From contig NZ_JAGOIT010000009.1 of the NCBI RefSeq assembly GCF_017995515.1, positions 11,866-51,370 of the forward strand: 39,505 bases of DNA, given 5' to 3'. Shown one piece after another: positions 9,597 to 19,300 of the stretch (within the stretch, counting starts at the first letter, position 1; each line of letters begins with the position of its first letter). Both the position numbers and the translations under genes were made by a program. Origin of the DNA: Propionivibrio sp. GTDB lineage: Bacteria > Pseudomonadota > Gammaproteobacteria > Burkholderiales > Rhodocyclaceae. A model generated the notes under the pieces. It saw only the letters and a program-made list of their open reading frames with translations. It did not search any database and was not told where the DNA came from.

Positions 9597-9740
9597 AAGA
9601 TCCACCGCAGCGATGCCCCGCAGGAAATCCCCCTGAGGACACGGAGGCGCAGAGGAAACGCAGGGAAAAACGACCGTTTCCAAAGGTTATCTCTGCGAAA
9701 ACTCTGCGTCTCTGCATCTCTGTGACTCTGTGGTGGGTGT
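9597..9740. repeat. dispersed inverted repeat (hairpin family, copy 1)
   Basis: Between the convergent hydrolase and grxD genes lies an imperfect inverted repeat. The left arm carries CACGGAGGCGCAGAGG (about 9641-9656). The right arm carries CTCTGCGTCTCTGCATCTC followed by TGTGACTCTGTGGTGG (about 9702-9736). The arm words CAGAG and CTCTG(C/T)G are shared with the copy at 34724-34828. It lies where a terminator would be expected and could serve as one for both genes. Confidence 0.7.
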
Positions 9741-9762
9741 TTCTGTATTTGTTCACAACCTA

Positions 9763-10095
9763 TCAGTCCGGCGCGGCGATGCCTGCGAGCAGCGCCTTCA
9801 GTTCGCCGCTCTGATACATCTCGCGCATGATGTCGGCGCCGCCGACGAACTCGCCGCGCACGTAGAGCTGCGGGATCGTCGGCCAGTTGGCAAAGACCTT
9901 CACGCCTTCGCGAATCTCCGGTTCTTCCAGCACATTGACGCTGAAGAAGAGCGGCAGATTGCACGCCTGCAGGATCTGCACCGCCGTTGCCGAAAAGCCG
10001 CACATCGGCGCACGCGGCGTGCCCTTCATGTAGAGCACCACCGGGTTGCTCGTTACCTGTTCCTTGATCAGTGCCTGAACGTCCTGCGAATCCAT
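9763..10095 (-). CDS. grxD: monothiol glutaredoxin, Grx4 type
   Basis: A 110-residue single-domain glutaredoxin with the CGFS active site (residues 32-35). It also has the glutathione-binding Lys in YMKGTPRAP, the WPTIPQLYV segment with its cis-Pro and the GGADIM motif. CGFS glutaredoxins bind and hand over [2Fe-2S] clusters with glutathione and BolA-type partners rather than acting mainly as reductases. It is the last gene after hemA, prfA and prmC on the same strand, a conserved order in betaproteobacteria. The spacing from prmC (52 bp) allows co-transcription. Confidence 0.94.
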   Translation of the reverse strand: MDSQDVQALIKEQVTSNPVVLYMKGTPRAPMCGFSATAVQILQACNLPLFFSVNVLEEPEIREGVKVFANWPTIPQLYVRGEFVGGADIMREMYQSGELKALLAGIAAPD

Positions 10096-10147
10096 TGTTT
10101 ACCTCATTGAGTTGGTTGCGTTGCAAAAACTGTCGTACCGCCGAATG

Positions 10148-10984
10148 TCATGGCAGACGGCCGCCGGTCACGCGCTCGATCCCGGCCGCATCATGCCAGG
10201 ACGCCACTTCGCAGAAGCCCGCTGCACCCAGCAAGTCGCGCAGTTGGACCGCCTGATCGTAGCCGTGTTCCATCAGCAGCCAGCCGCCCGGCCGCAAGTG
10301 TGCGGCCGCGCCGGCGACAATGGCGCGGATGCAGGCCAGACCGTCGCCCCCCGCGATGCCGTCGGTGAGCGCGGTCTGCGGCTCGAACGGCAAGCCGTTC
10401 TGTGCCAGATGCGGATCGCCGGCGACGACGTACGGTGGGTTGGAGACGATCAGGTCAAAACGTTCGTTACTCAGCGGCGCATACCAGTCGCCTTGCAGAA
10501 AGCGGACGCGCGCGCCGTGGCGTGCGGCATTCACGCGTGCGACTTCCAGCGCGGCCGGCGACACATCGACGGCGGTGACTTCGGCGGTGGAACAATGCTT
10601 CGCCAGCACGATGGCGACGATTCCGGAGCCGGTGCCAAGGTCGACGATCGCCGGCCGGGGCACAGCTTTTGCTTTTTCCATTGCGAGATCGATGAGCACG
10701 CCGGTGTCCTCGCGCGGAATCAGTACGTCGGGCGAGACGACAAACTCCAACCCATGGAAAAACGCGCTCTCGACGAGGTAGGCCAGCGGCTCACCGGCGG
10801 CACGGCGATCGAGCAGTGCGTCGAAGCGTGCCGCCTGTGCTTCGGTCAGTTCGCGCTCGGGATGAGCGATCAGATCGGCATGGCGGATGCCACACACATG
10901 TTCCAGCAGCAGGCGGGCATCAAGACGGTCGATGCTCTGGCCGGCGCGTCTCCGAGCCGCGCCAATCGTCTCGCGCGCGGTCAT
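10148..10984 (-). CDS. prmC: release factor glutamine methyltransferase
   Basis: PrmC methylates the Gln of the GGQ motif in RF1 and RF2, using S-adenosylmethionine. The 278-residue protein has an N-terminal helical domain (about 1-85), a SAM-binding Rossmann domain with [15 protein letters not shown], the acidic VTAVDVSP strand end, and the NPPY catalytic motif ([13 protein letters not shown]). It overlaps the end of prfA by 4 bp (ATGA), so the methyltransferase is translationally coupled to its substrate. It was once called HemK because of its position by hemA; that name does not describe its activity. Confidence 0.96.
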   Translation of the reverse strand: MTARETIGAARRRAGQSIDRLDARLLLEHVCGIRHADLIAHPERELTEAQAARFDALLDRRAAGEPLAYLVESAFFHGLEFVVSPDVLIPREDTGVLIDLAMEKAKAVPRPAIVDLGTGSGIVAIVLAKHCSTAEVTAVDVSPAALEVARVNAARHGARVRFLQGDWYAPLSNERFDLIVSNPPYVVAGDPHLAQNGLPFEPQTALTDGIAGGDGLACIRAIVAGAAAHLRPGGWLLMEHGYDQAVQLRDLLGAAGFCEVASWHDAAGIERVTGGRLP

Positions 10985-12066
10985 TGCTCCGAGTCGGCCA
11001 GCGCCGCGAGCTGCTCGGCCTGGTGTTCGGTGGCCAGCGCGCCGACGATTTCTTCGAGGTCGCCGTCCATGATCGAGTCGATCTTGTACAGCGTCAGGTT
11101 GATGCGGTGGTCGGTCACGCGGCCCTGCGGGAAGTTGTAGGTGCGGATGCGCTCGGAGCGGTCGCCGCTACCGACCAGGCTCTTGCGCTCGGAAGCGATC
11201 TTGGCGTGCTGCTCGCGCTCCTGCGCGTCGCGGATGCGCGCCGCCAGCACCGACAGCGCCTGCGCCTTGTTCTTGTGCTGCGAGCGGCCGTCCTGGCACT
11301 CGACGACGATCCCCGTCGGCAGGTGCACGATGCGCACCGCCGAGTCGGTCTTGTTGATGTGCTGGCCGCCGGCGCCGGAGGCGCGGAAGGTGTCGATGCG
11401 GATGTCAGCCGGGTTGATCTGCACGTCTTCGAGCTCGTCGGCCTCGGCCATGATCGCGACGGTGCATGCCGAGGTGTGGATCCGGCCCTGCGCCTCGGTC
11501 TCCGGCACGCGCTGCACGCGATGGCCACCCGACTCGAATTTCAGTTTTGAATAGACGCCGCTGCCGATGATGCGCGCGATGACTTCCTTGTAGCCGCCGA
11601 TCTCCGACTCGCTCGCCGACACGACCTCGACCTGCCAGCGCTGCCGCTCGGCGTAGCGCGTGTACATGCGGAAGAGGTTGCCGGCGAACAGCGCCGACTC
11701 GTCACCGCCGGTGCCGGCGCGGATTTCGAGGAAGACGTTGCGCTCGTCGTTGGCATCCTTGGGCAGCAGGAGCTTCTGCAGGTCGGTTTCGAGCTGCGGC
11801 AGCCGCTCCTTCGCCCCCTTCATTTCTTCCTCGGCCAGATCCTTCATTTCCGGGTCAGCCATCATCTCCTGTGCCGACGCGAGATCGGCCTCGGTCTGCT
11901 GCCATTGCTGGTAGAGGGCGACGACCGGCCCCAATTCGGCGTGTTCGCGCGTCATCTTGCGGTACTGGTCCATGTCGCGCGTCGCCTCGCCGCTGGCCAG
12001 GATGCGGTCGAGTTCGTCGAGACGGCCGACGAGATTTTCCAGTTTGTCGCGGATGCTTTGTTTCAT
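10981..12066 (-). CDS. prfA: peptide chain release factor 1
   Basis: RF1 (361 residues, normal length) recognises UAA and UAG and triggers peptide release. The GGQ loop is seen in [17 protein letters not shown], and the stop-codon-reading P-x-T tripeptide in [18 protein letters not shown] (PET, where E. coli has PAT). The N-terminal coiled domain and the C-terminal [20 protein letters not shown] block are intact. It begins 6 bp after hemA ends and is coupled to prmC downstream. Assignment to RF1 rather than RF2 rests on P-x-T and the hemA-prfA-prmC order. Confidence 0.97.
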   Translation of the reverse strand: MKQSIRDKLENLVGRLDELDRILASGEATRDMDQYRKMTREHAELGPVVALYQQWQQTEADLASAQEMMADPEMKDLAEEEMKGAKERLPQLETDLQKLLLPKDANDERNVFLEIRAGTGGDESALFAGNLFRMYTRYAERQRWQVEVVSASESEIGGYKEVIARIIGSGVYSKLKFESGGHRVQRVPETEAQGRIHTSACTVAIMAEADELEDVQINPADIRIDTFRASGAGGQHINKTDSAVRIVHLPTGIVVECQDGRSQHKNKAQALSVLAARIRDAQEREQHAKIASERKSLVGSGDRSERIRTYNFPQGRVTDHRINLTLYKIDSIMDGDLEEIVGALATEHQAEQLAALADSEQ

Positions 12067-12072
12067 AATCGA

Positions 12073-13320
12073 TCAATCGTGATGCAGGTTGAATAAGCGC
12101 GTGACCGCCGTCTGCAAGGCGCTGCGGTCGTCTTCGGCCTGCGTCAGCGCCTGCGTCGGCGCGTGCAGGAACTTGTTGGTCAGGCGTTGCGAGAGCTGGT
12201 CGAGCACGGCCGCCGGGTCTTCGCCCTTGGCGAGCAACTTCAGCGCGTGCTCCATCTCGTGCCGGCGCATGCGCTCGGCCGTATCGCGCAGCGAACGGAT
12301 CACCGGCACCGTCTCGCGCGTCTGCAGCCAGTGCAGAAAGCTCTCGACCCGTGTCGCGACGATCGCCTCGGCGTCGACGACGGCCGAGTTGCGCGACTCG
12401 ACGCCGGCCTCCACGACCTGCGCCAGATCGTCGACGGTGTAGAGAAAGACGTCGTCCAGGCCGCCGACCTCGACTTCGACGTCACGCGGCACGGCGAGAT
12501 CGACCATGAACATCGGCCGGTGCCGGCGCGCCTTGATCGCGCGCTCGACGAGGCCCAGCCCGATGATCGGCAGCTGGCTGGCGGTACAGGAAACGACGAT
12601 GTCGAACTCGGCCAGGCGTTCGTTCACATCCTCCAGGCGGATCGCCGAGGCGCCGAAGCGATCGGCCAAGGCACGGCCGCGGTCGATCGTGCGGTTGGCG
12701 ATGACGATCTGCTTCGGATGACGCGCGGCGAAATGCGTCGCGCACAGCTCGATCATCTCGCCGGCACCGATGAACAGCACCTTCTGGTCGGCGATGCGCT
12801 CGAAGATACGCTCGGCGAGGCGCACCGACGCCGCCGCCATCGAGACGATGTTGGCGCCGATCGCCGTCGTCGAGCGCACGTCCTTGGCCACCGCAAACGA
12901 GCTCTGGAACAGCTTGTTCAGCGTCGTTCCCAGCGCGCCGGATTCGCGCGCGATGCGCACGGCTTCCTTCATCTGCCCGAGGATCTGCGGTTCGCCGAGC
13001 ACCATCGAATCGAGCCCGCTGGCGACGCGGAAGGCATGGCGCACCGCATCATGGTCAGGGTGGGCGTAGAGGTAGGGTTCGATCGTGTGCGCGGGAACAC
13101 GGCGGTAATCGGCCAGCCAGTCGATCGCCGCCTGCGGCGTGTCGGCCTGACAGTAGAGCTCGGTACGGTTGCATGTGGACAGGATCGCCGCCTCGTGCAC
13201 GTGGCCGCTGCTCATCAGATCGGACAGCGCGCGCCGCAACTCTTCGGCATGAAACGCCAACTGCTCGCGCACCAGAAGCGGCGCCGTGCGGTGGTTTATG
13301 CCGAGAGTGAATAGCGCCAT
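12073..13320 (-). CDS. hemA: glutamyl-tRNA reductase
   Basis: HemA reduces glutamyl-tRNA(Glu) with NADPH to glutamate-1-semialdehyde, the first committed and usually rate-controlling step of tetrapyrrole synthesis by the C5 route. The 415-residue protein has catalytic Cys50 in [10 protein letters not shown], the [12 protein letters not shown] signature, an NADPH-binding fold ([18 protein letters not shown]) and the C-terminal dimerisation helices. Its start ([14 protein letters not shown]) matches the family exactly. An extended -10 promoter lies 59 bp upstream. It leads the operon hemA-prfA-prmC and probably grxD. Confidence 0.97.
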   Translation of the reverse strand: MALFTLGINHRTAPLLVREQLAFHAEELRRALSDLMSSGHVHEAAILSTCNRTELYCQADTPQAAIDWLADYRRVPAHTIEPYLYAHPDHDAVRHAFRVASGLDSMVLGEPQILGQMKEAVRIARESGALGTTLNKLFQSSFAVAKDVRSTTAIGANIVSMAAASVRLAERIFERIADQKVLFIGAGEMIELCATHFAARHPKQIVIANRTIDRGRALADRFGASAIRLEDVNERLAEFDIVVSCTASQLPIIGLGLVERAIKARRHRPMFMVDLAVPRDVEVEVGGLDDVFLYTVDDLAQVVEAGVESRNSAVVDAEAIVATRVESFLHWLQTRETVPVIRSLRDTAERMRRHEMEHALKLLAKGEDPAAVLDQLSQRLTNKFLHAPTQALTQAEDDRSALQTAVTRLFNLHHD

Positions 13321-13378
13321 CGAGTCTGCTGAAGTTGGGATTGTCGTTCAGCCGGATGTGGTTCCGGCACGGTCACCG

Positions 13379-13387
13379 ATTATATCA
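13379..13387 (-). promoter_or_regulatory. extended -10 element, candidate hemA promoter
   Basis: On the minus strand the sequence TGATATAAT carries a perfect TATAAT -10 hexamer with the TG dinucleotide of an extended -10 promoter. It ends 58 bp before the hemA ATG. There is no good -35 hexamer 17 bp upstream, which extended -10 promoters tolerate. It is the only consensus-like promoter in the gap between the GDSL esterase gene and hemA. Transcription from it has not been shown. Confidence 0.55.
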
Positions 13388-13448
13388 CCCGCCCCCGAAC
13401 GCCCCGGAATGATGCAGATCATGGAAGAGAACGGCCGGGCAAGGCCGG

Positions 13449-14123
13449 TCAACCGCCCGATGCCACGAGCCCGACGGCCTTCAGCCCCTGGAAAATCCCT
13501 TCGGCCATCCGCTGGCGACCCTGCGCGTTGGGATGGATATTGTCGGCACACAGTTCCGGCTGGCCGAGAATGTCGGAGAAGACTTCGTCGATCACCGGGA
13601 CGTTTTCTTCCTCGCCAAGCTGCTCGTAGATCGGCGAGTCGGCTGGCTTGCCCGTAACCACGCCGAGCAAAGACAGTTCAGGCACGGCGACCAGCACGAC
13701 GCCGGCCCGAGCTGCCTTCGCCGCCTTAACGATGCGGCGCAAATTCTCCTTCACCGCCGACGCCGGTCGCCGACGCAAAAAGTCGTTGCCGCCCAGCTCG
13801 ATGATGACGAGCGACGGCCGATGCTCGTCGAGCAGCGACTGAATCCGGTTCGTGGCCGCCTCGGCCGTATCGCCGGGAACGCCTGCATTGACCACCGACC
13901 AGTGCGTCATCGCCGCCAGCCGCGTCGGCCAATCCTCGCCCGACTCAGCACCGGTGCCGAAGGTGACACTGTCACCGAAGGTGAGCACGGTGCTGCCACT
14001 CGGCACCGAAGGAAGACTCGCCGATCCGCCGCACGCCGCCAGCAGACCGACACCCACGAGGGCGAGGATGAAGGCTCTACGCTGCCTGAAGCGCGAGGCT
14101 GGGACGTGCGGCCGCCATGGCAC
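13449..14123 (-). CDS. GDSL-family esterase/arylesterase lipoprotein (TesA-like)
   Basis: A secreted SGNH hydrolase. Block I is FGDSVTFG (Ser52), block III is ELGGNDFL, and block V has the Asp-x-x-His pair in ADNIHPNAQG, so the catalytic set is complete. A hydrophobic segment ends in the lipobox LLAAC (Cys31). The frame has no ATG near the signal peptide. GTG at 14123 is proposed because it gives a short basic n-region (MPWRPHVPASRFRQRR) before the hydrophobic core; the first 47 bp would then overlap the HD-GYP gene. A longer reading frame upstream of 14123 is a shadow of that gene. The likely substrates are short acyl or aryl esters; which ones is unknown. Confidence 0.85.
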   Translation of the reverse strand: MPWRPHVPASRFRQRRAFILALVGVGLLAACGGSASLPSVPSGSTVLTFGDSVTFGTGAESGEDWPTRLAAMTHWSVVNAGVPGDTAEAATNRIQSLLDEHRPSLVIIELGGNDFLRRRPASAVKENLRRIVKAAKAARAGVVLVAVPELSLLGVVTGKPADSPIYEQLGEEENVPVIDEVFSDILGQPELCADNIHPNAQGRQRMAEGIFQGLKAVGLVASGG

Positions 14124-15339
14124 CGTCGATGTCCGCCTCGACGACAGCAGCAATATCCGCCTCCACACTCCCCCGAGCGACCAGCTCACGCATGAAGCCG
14201 AGCACTTCCGCCGCGGACAAGCCTTGCCGGTAGGGACGATCCTGCACCATCGCCTGAAAAATGTCGGCGACGCGCAGAATCCGCGCTTCGAGGTCCAGAT
14301 GCTCTGCCCTGAGGCGGAAGGGATAACCGGTACCGCCCGGCTCCTCATGGTGATAGGCGGCCCAAGGCGCGATCTCCTCGAAACCCGGAACCGTGTGCAG
14401 GATCTGGTAGGTCTCGAAACTGTGCGCGTTCATCACCTTGCGCTCGCGCTCGTCGAGCTTGGCGGGCTTGTCGAGGATCTCGTCGGGTACGCGCAGCTTG
14501 CCGATGTCGTGCAGGAGGCCGGCAATCTCGATCTTGTCGCAGTTCTCCGCACTGACGCCGAGTTTTTCGGCAAGGAAGCGCGCCAACCGGGCTACTCCCA
14601 GCGAGTGTTCGGCAGTGAACGGACTCTTGGCGTCGACGATGCGCGAGAAGATCGTCGCCAGTTGCTTGAGCTCCTGGACGGTCGCCACATACGGCTGGCT
14701 TTGCGCGAGCATGTCGGCAAGATAGGCCTGGATGCCGCGCGCTTCGAGATTCAGCCAGAAGGCCTCGGAACGCGATGCGGCGAGGAAGATTTCGACCAGT
14801 TCCGGCGCAAAGTTGGTGCCGGACCGACCGGCAATCTGCTCGCGGATCCGTTGCGTCTGCATCAGCAGGTTGCCATTCGCGTAGTGCTGCGCCGCCAGCG
14901 CATCGACGCGATCGACGAGGTAGATCAGATTGGCCCAGCGCGCCATCTGCGGCTCGACGCCCAGCTCGCACAACTGACTCCAGTGCGTGTGGTGGTAGCG
15001 GATCGGCATGGCCATCCGGGCCAGCGGGGCAAAATCACGGAGCAGTTCGTAGCCGACATGGCAGTGCCCGTGCGAGCTTTCCCAGTCGAACTCGGTCACC
15101 AGGTGGCCGTGCGTCACCGTCGAGGAGACGCCGGCATCGTGCAGCAGGCCGAGATCGAACAGAAACGCGGTCTCTGCGCGCGGCCAGCCTTGGGATTGCG
15201 CGCATTCGGCGGCCATGATGCCGACGCGCTTACCGTGCGCGATATCGTCGATGCCGACCAGATCAAGCGCATCGGAGAGCGCGTAGATGACGTGGCGGAG
15301 ATCGGCGTGCAGAACCAGGTCGTGATCGTGTGGGCTCAT
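14077..15339 (-). CDS. HD-GYP domain protein (probable c-di-GMP phosphodiesterase)
   Basis: A 420-residue cytoplasmic protein with two HD-type halves. The C-terminal half (about residues 230-400) is an HD-GYP domain: HD at 277-278 in LLHDIGKLRVP, HH at 330-331 and GTGYP near 336-340, with ILRVADIFQAMVQDRPYR after it. HD-GYP proteins hydrolyse c-di-GMP. The N-terminal half (about 30-150) has its own HD (67-68, LLHDAG), HGHCH and RYHHTHW motifs but no GYP. No receiver, PAS or membrane segment is seen. The ATG is preceded by GGAG at 10 nt. Activity is likely but not certain because the family signature is slightly divergent (HHEEPGGTGYP). Confidence 0.85.
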   Translation of the reverse strand: MSPHDHDLVLHADLRHVIYALSDALDLVGIDDIAHGKRVGIMAAECAQSQGWPRAETAFLFDLGLLHDAGVSSTVTHGHLVTEFDWESSHGHCHVGYELLRDFAPLARMAMPIRYHHTHWSQLCELGVEPQMARWANLIYLVDRVDALAAQHYANGNLLMQTQRIREQIAGRSGTNFAPELVEIFLAASRSEAFWLNLEARGIQAYLADMLAQSQPYVATVQELKQLATIFSRIVDAKSPFTAEHSLGVARLARFLAEKLGVSAENCDKIEIAGLLHDIGKLRVPDEILDKPAKLDERERKVMNAHSFETYQILHTVPGFEEIAPWAAYHHEEPGGTGYPFRLRAEHLDLEARILRVADIFQAMVQDRPYRQGLSAAEVLGFMRELVARGSVEADIAAVVEADIDGAMAAARPSLALQAA

Positions 15340-15442
15340 GGCAGAAACACTCCGGGCAACACCGGCGAAGGGCTCAGTGCGACGAACTCATTCTAGTCGA
15401 CCCGCCCGCGGTATTCGCGCGCCGAGCGAGCCGGCAGGACGG

Positions 15443-15817
15443 CTAGAGCGCTCGCCGCCGTGCCAGCACCTGAAGGACGCGCGACTTTTCGCGGCGTCCG
15501 GCGTAGACCAGCTTCCACACCTTCTCTTCCAGCGCGGCGTACTCGCCGGTGAACTTTTCCAGTCCGTGACGAACCGACGTCACCTTGCTGACGAGAAAGG
15601 CCGGAGACTCATCGACGATCTCCTCCATTTCGTCGGCCAGCGCGTCGTCGGTCGTAAACGCCGCGATGCAACGCGCCAGCTGGTGCGCCTGATCGAGCGA
15701 CACCAACGGCAGCGACTCGACGCCCGCCGCGCCGGCAGCCGTCACCGGGTCAGTCGACAACTGCATCGCGCTGACCACCGACCTGCGGACACGCGCAATT
15801 TCGTTCGAATCATCCAT
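15443..15817 (-). CDS. uncharacterised small protein downstream of tyrS
   Basis: A 124-residue protein that I do not recognise. It is predicted to be soluble and helical, with an acidic middle (DDALADEMEEIVDESP) and a basic C-terminus (REKSRVLQVLARRRAL). It starts 15 bp after tyrS on the same strand, so co-transcription is plausible. The frame has coding-like GC-rich third positions and no competing frame of better quality. There is no signal peptide, membrane segment or metal-binding motif. Confidence 0.6.
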   Translation of the reverse strand: MDDSNEIARVRRSVVSAMQLSTDPVTAAGAAGVESLPLVSLDQAHQLARCIAAFTTDDALADEMEEIVDESPAFLVSKVTSVRHGLEKFTGEYAALEEKVWKLVYAGRREKSRVLQVLARRRAL

Positions 15818-15832
15818 GTTTTCGCATCCGTG

Positions 15833-17107
15833 TCAGATCCAGTGAAGCATCGCGTAGTTCTTCTTGCCGCGGCGCAGCAGGGTGAAGCGGCCGAAGAGGC
15901 GCTCACCATCGCCGAACTGGTGGTCGAGCGCATCGACCCTGTGCCCATTGACCGTCACGCTGCCGCTTTGCAGGAAACTGCGCGCTTCGCTCTTCGACTT
16001 GGCGAGCTTGGCGGCGACCAGCGCGTCGATCAGGCTGCCCGCCGACTTTTCCAGCGTCACGCCCGGCACGCCGTCCTGCGCCAGTTGTTCGAAGTCGGAT
16101 TCGGTCAGCGCGTCGAGGCTGCCAGAAAACAGGCTGTGCGAGATGCGCTGCGCCGCTTCCAGCGCCGCATGCCCGTGCACCAGTGCGGTCGCCTGCTCGG
16201 CCAGGATGCGTTGCGCTTCCGGTTTCTGCCCGCTCGCCTTGTCGGCGGCTTCGATGGCGTCGATCTCGTCAACCGAGAGGAAGGTGAAGAAACGCATGAA
16301 GCGATAGACGTCGGCGTCGGCCGTGTTCAGCCAGAACTGGTAGAAGGCGTACGGCGACGTCTTCTTGGCGTCGAGCCAGATCGCGCCCGATTCGGTCTTG
16401 CCGAACTTGGTGCCGTCGGACTTGGTGATCAACGGCACGGTCAGGCCGTAGGCCTGCTGGTGGTGCAGGCGGCGAGTCATATCCGTGCCGGCGACGATGT
16501 TGCCCCACTGGTCGGAGCCGCCGACCTGCAGCACGCAGCCGTGACGCTTGTAGAGTTCGGCAAAGTCATAGCCCTGCAGGAGGCTGTAGGAGAACTCGGT
16601 GTAGGAAATGCCTTGGTCCTCGCGTACCAGACGTTGCTGCACCGACTCCTTCTTGATCATCGCGTTGACCGAGAAGTGTTTGCCGATGTCGCGCAGGAAC
16701 TCGAGGCAGTTCATGCTGCCGAACCAGTCGTAGTTGTTGGCCATGATCGCCGCGTTGTCGCCCTCGAAGCTGAGGAAGGGGGCGACCTGGTCGCGGATAT
16801 TTTCAACCCAGGTGGCGATCATTTCCGGCGTGTTGAGCTTGCGCTCGGTGGCCTTGAAGCTCGGATCACCGATCATCCCGGTGGCGCCGCCGACCAGCGC
16901 GATCGGCTTGTGCCCGGCATCCTGAAAACGCTTGAGGACCAGCACCGGCACCAGGTGCCCCAGGTGCAGACTGTCAGCCGTAGGATCAAAGCCGCAATAC
17001 AGCGTCACCGACTCCCTGGCCAGTAGTTCATCGAGTGCTTTCGCATCGGTGGTCTGGGCAATCAAGCCACGTGCATGCAGATCCTGGATCAGTGCAGACT
17101 GGTACAT
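15833..17107 (-). CDS. tyrS: tyrosyl-tRNA synthetase
   Basis: TyrRS (424 residues) charges tRNA(Tyr). The class I signature is HLGH in the [12 protein letters not shown] segment, the Tyr-binding start is [10 protein letters not shown], and the KMSKS-equivalent loop is [11 protein letters not shown]. The C-terminal part (about 355-420) is an S4 RNA-binding domain. The frame could begin at GTG 17122, but ATG at 17107 ([10 protein letters not shown]) is preferred: GGAG lies 9 nt upstream, inside the five codons that would otherwise be coding. The start position is therefore an inference; the identity is not in doubt. Confidence 0.97.
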   Translation of the reverse strand: MYQSALIQDLHARGLIAQTTDAKALDELLARESVTLYCGFDPTADSLHLGHLVPVLVLKRFQDAGHKPIALVGGATGMIGDPSFKATERKLNTPEMIATWVENIRDQVAPFLSFEGDNAAIMANNYDWFGSMNCLEFLRDIGKHFSVNAMIKKESVQQRLVREDQGISYTEFSYSLLQGYDFAELYKRHGCVLQVGGSDQWGNIVAGTDMTRRLHHQQAYGLTVPLITKSDGTKFGKTESGAIWLDAKKTSPYAFYQFWLNTADADVYRFMRFFTFLSVDEIDAIEAADKASGQKPEAQRILAEQATALVHGHAALEAAQRISHSLFSGSLDALTESDFEQLAQDGVPGVTLEKSAGSLIDALVAAKLAKSKSEARSFLQSGSVTVNGHRVDALDHQFGDGERLFGRFTLLRRGKKNYAMLHWI

Positions 17108-17243
17108 CGAGAATTTCTCCACAATTTGAACGGCCGCTCATCGTGCCGCGGCAACAATGAGGGGCAAGATTCTAACATGCACCTCTTTGACGGACGGGCG
17201 AATGCTCGCTGGAGAACGGATCTCGGCCCGCCCCTGACGCGAG

Positions 17244-17289
17244 ACATAAGAAAGAATTCGCCCCCGACAAGTTAGCTGGCGGGGGCGAA
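17244..17289 (-). terminator. intrinsic terminator of the motility/chemotaxis operon
   Basis: A perfect 10-bp stem, TTCGCCCCCG (17257-17266) with CGGGGGCGAA (17280-17289), encloses a 13-nt loop. Read on the minus strand it is followed by the T-rich tract TTCTTTCTTAT, so it is oriented to stop transcripts coming from cheA, whose stop codon lies 58 bp upstream. No T-run follows on the plus strand. Confidence 0.85.
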
Positions 17290-17347
17290 AGACGAGCGCT
17301 TTGCAGCGTGTCGCCAACGACGACAAGCCGGGGTTACTGTTTCAACG

Positions 17348-19291
17348 CTAGACGGAGAACTCCAGGGCGCGGTTGTGGCGGACGCCCAGTTCGCGGTCAA
17401 TGTGCGCGTTCAGATCGGTGAGAAGCTCTTTCATGTCGAGGATCAACACGATCTGGCCATTCGACAGCGTCGTCACGCCAGCCACGCCACGCGGCCGGAA
17501 GTCGTCGAGCGACTTGATCACGGCATCGTCACGACCCGCGAAGCTGTCCACCGAGAGAATGAAGCTGCGTTCCGCCGTCTGCATGAGCACGCCGTATTCC
17601 GGCGTCTGCAGCTGCGGCCAGCCGAGCAGGCGGGACAGCGCGACGACCGGCAGCACCTCGCCGCGCACGACCAGCGTTTCCTTGCCGCCGACCTCCTGCA
17701 TCTTGTCCTTCTCGATCGGCAGGATCTCGCGCACCATCGACAGCGGCAACGCGAACGGCTGATCACCGAGGAGCACCAGCAACACCGGCAGGATGGCCAG
17801 CGTCAGCGGCAGCGAGATGAGGAAAACAGAACCCTTGCCCGGTTCGGAACGAATCTCGACCGAGCCGTTCAGCTTCTGGATGTTGGTCTTGACCACGTCC
17901 ATGCCGACACCGCGTCCGGACACGGACGACGCTTGCGCCATGGTCGAGAAGCCCGGCAGGAAGATGAGATTGAGGCTCTGCCGATCGTCCAGCGTGTTGG
18001 CCTCTTCCTCGCGGATCAGTCCCTTTTCGATCGCCTTGGCGCGAATCCGCTCCGGACTCATGCCACGACCGTCGTCGGCGATGATCAGCACGATGTGATC
18101 GCCCTCCTGACGCGCTTCCAGACGAACGATGCTCTTTGCCGGCTTACCGGCGGCCAAGCGCTCTTCCGGCGACTCGACGCCGTGATCGACGGCATTACGC
18201 ACCAGGTGCACGAGCGGGTCGGCCAGATCCTCGATCATCGTCTTGTCGACTTCGGTCTCTTCACCAACGAGCGCCAATTCGACATCCTTGCCGAGTTGGC
18301 GCGCAAGGTCGCGCGCAATTCGCGGGTACTTCTGGAAGAGCCGGCCGATCGGCTGCATCCGCGTCTTCATCACCGAATTCTGCAGATCGGAAACCAGGAG
18401 GTCGAGCTGGCTCACCGCCTGGTCGAGCGCGTGCAAGGTATCGGTGTCGTTCCGCCCGGCAAGGATATCGGCGCGCAGGCTGGTCAAACGGTTCTTGGTC
18501 AGTCCGATTTCGCCCGACAGGTTGAGCACCTGATCGAGCCGCGCCGTATCGACGCGAATCGTCGACTCGCGCGCGCCGGCCTTGTCCTCCATACGCCGTC
18601 CGGACGTAGCGCCCGAAATCGAAACGCCCGGCTTGTCCGTAACACGGCGACCTTCGGGCGGGAAGTGCGGCGTCAGCTGCGCCGGCGGGAGTACTGCCCC
18701 ACTCACCGGAATGGGCGCCACGGCTGATTGCGCGGAACCCGCACCGGTATCCTGCCCGGTAATCGCCTTGTGCAACTCGACCCAGTCGGGCTCGCCTTCA
18801 TCACCCTCGGCAGTCGACTCGGCGGTTGACTGCGCCTCATCATTACGGGCGACGGCCGGAGCATCCGCGGCCTGTACGGGCGCCGGCTCAACCGCACCCT
18901 CGCCTTCCAGGGCAAAGCGCAAGGCGCCGACGACCTCGGCCGAAGCCGGCCGCGGCTGCGTAGCCTGCGCCAACTCGCCGAACATGTTTCTGACACACTG
19001 CGTGGCGGCCATGATGGTATCCATCAAGTCCGTCGTCAGCTTCATTTCCCCGTTGCGCAACTTGTCGAACAGGTTCTCGGTCCAGTGGCACAGCGTGACC
19101 AGCTCGGTGGCATTCAGGAAACCCGCACCGCCCTTGATCGTGTGAAATCCGCGAAAGATGTCGTTCAACAAGCCACGGTCATCAGGGGTTCGCTCAAGAT
19201 CAACGAGCTTGTTATCCACGTCTGAAAGAAGGTCGCTGGCTTCCTGCAGGAAATCCTGCAGCAGGTCTTCCATTCCGGAAAAATCACTCAT
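17348..19291 (-). CDS. cheA: chemotaxis histidine kinase CheA
   Basis: CheA (647 residues) autophosphorylates and passes phosphate to CheY and, in other systems, to CheB. The N-terminal HPt domain has the phospho-accepting His50 in FHTIKGGAGFL. A Pro/Ala-rich linker (about 130-245) replaces a clear CheY-binding P2 domain. The dimerisation helices follow (TARLDQVLNLSGEIGLTKNR). The ATPase domain has the N-box LVHLVRNAVDHGVE and G1 box IADDGRGMSP, and residues of about 510-640 form the CheW-like coupling domain. It starts 9 bp after cheZ and is the last gene before the operon terminator. Confidence 0.96.
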   Translation of the reverse strand: MSDFSGMEDLLQDFLQEASDLLSDVDNKLVDLERTPDDRGLLNDIFRGFHTIKGGAGFLNATELVTLCHWTENLFDKLRNGEMKLTTDLMDTIMAATQCVRNMFGELAQATQPRPASAEVVGALRFALEGEGAVEPAPVQAADAPAVARNDEAQSTAESTAEGDEGEPDWVELHKAITGQDTGAGSAQSAVAPIPVSGAVLPPAQLTPHFPPEGRRVTDKPGVSISGATSGRRMEDKAGARESTIRVDTARLDQVLNLSGEIGLTKNRLTSLRADILAGRNDTDTLHALDQAVSQLDLLVSDLQNSVMKTRMQPIGRLFQKYPRIARDLARQLGKDVELALVGEETEVDKTMIEDLADPLVHLVRNAVDHGVESPEERLAAGKPAKSIVRLEARQEGDHIVLIIADDGRGMSPERIRAKAIEKGLIREEEANTLDDRQSLNLIFLPGFSTMAQASSVSGRGVGMDVVKTNIQKLNGSVEIRSEPGKGSVFLISLPLTLAILPVLLVLLGDQPFALPLSMVREILPIEKDKMQEVGGKETLVVRGEVLPVVALSRLLGWPQLQTPEYGVLMQTAERSFILSVDSFAGRDDAVIKSLDDFRPRGVAGVTTLSNGQIVLILDMKELLTDLNAHIDRELGVRHNRALEFSV

Positions 19292-19300
19292 ATTGCCCTC

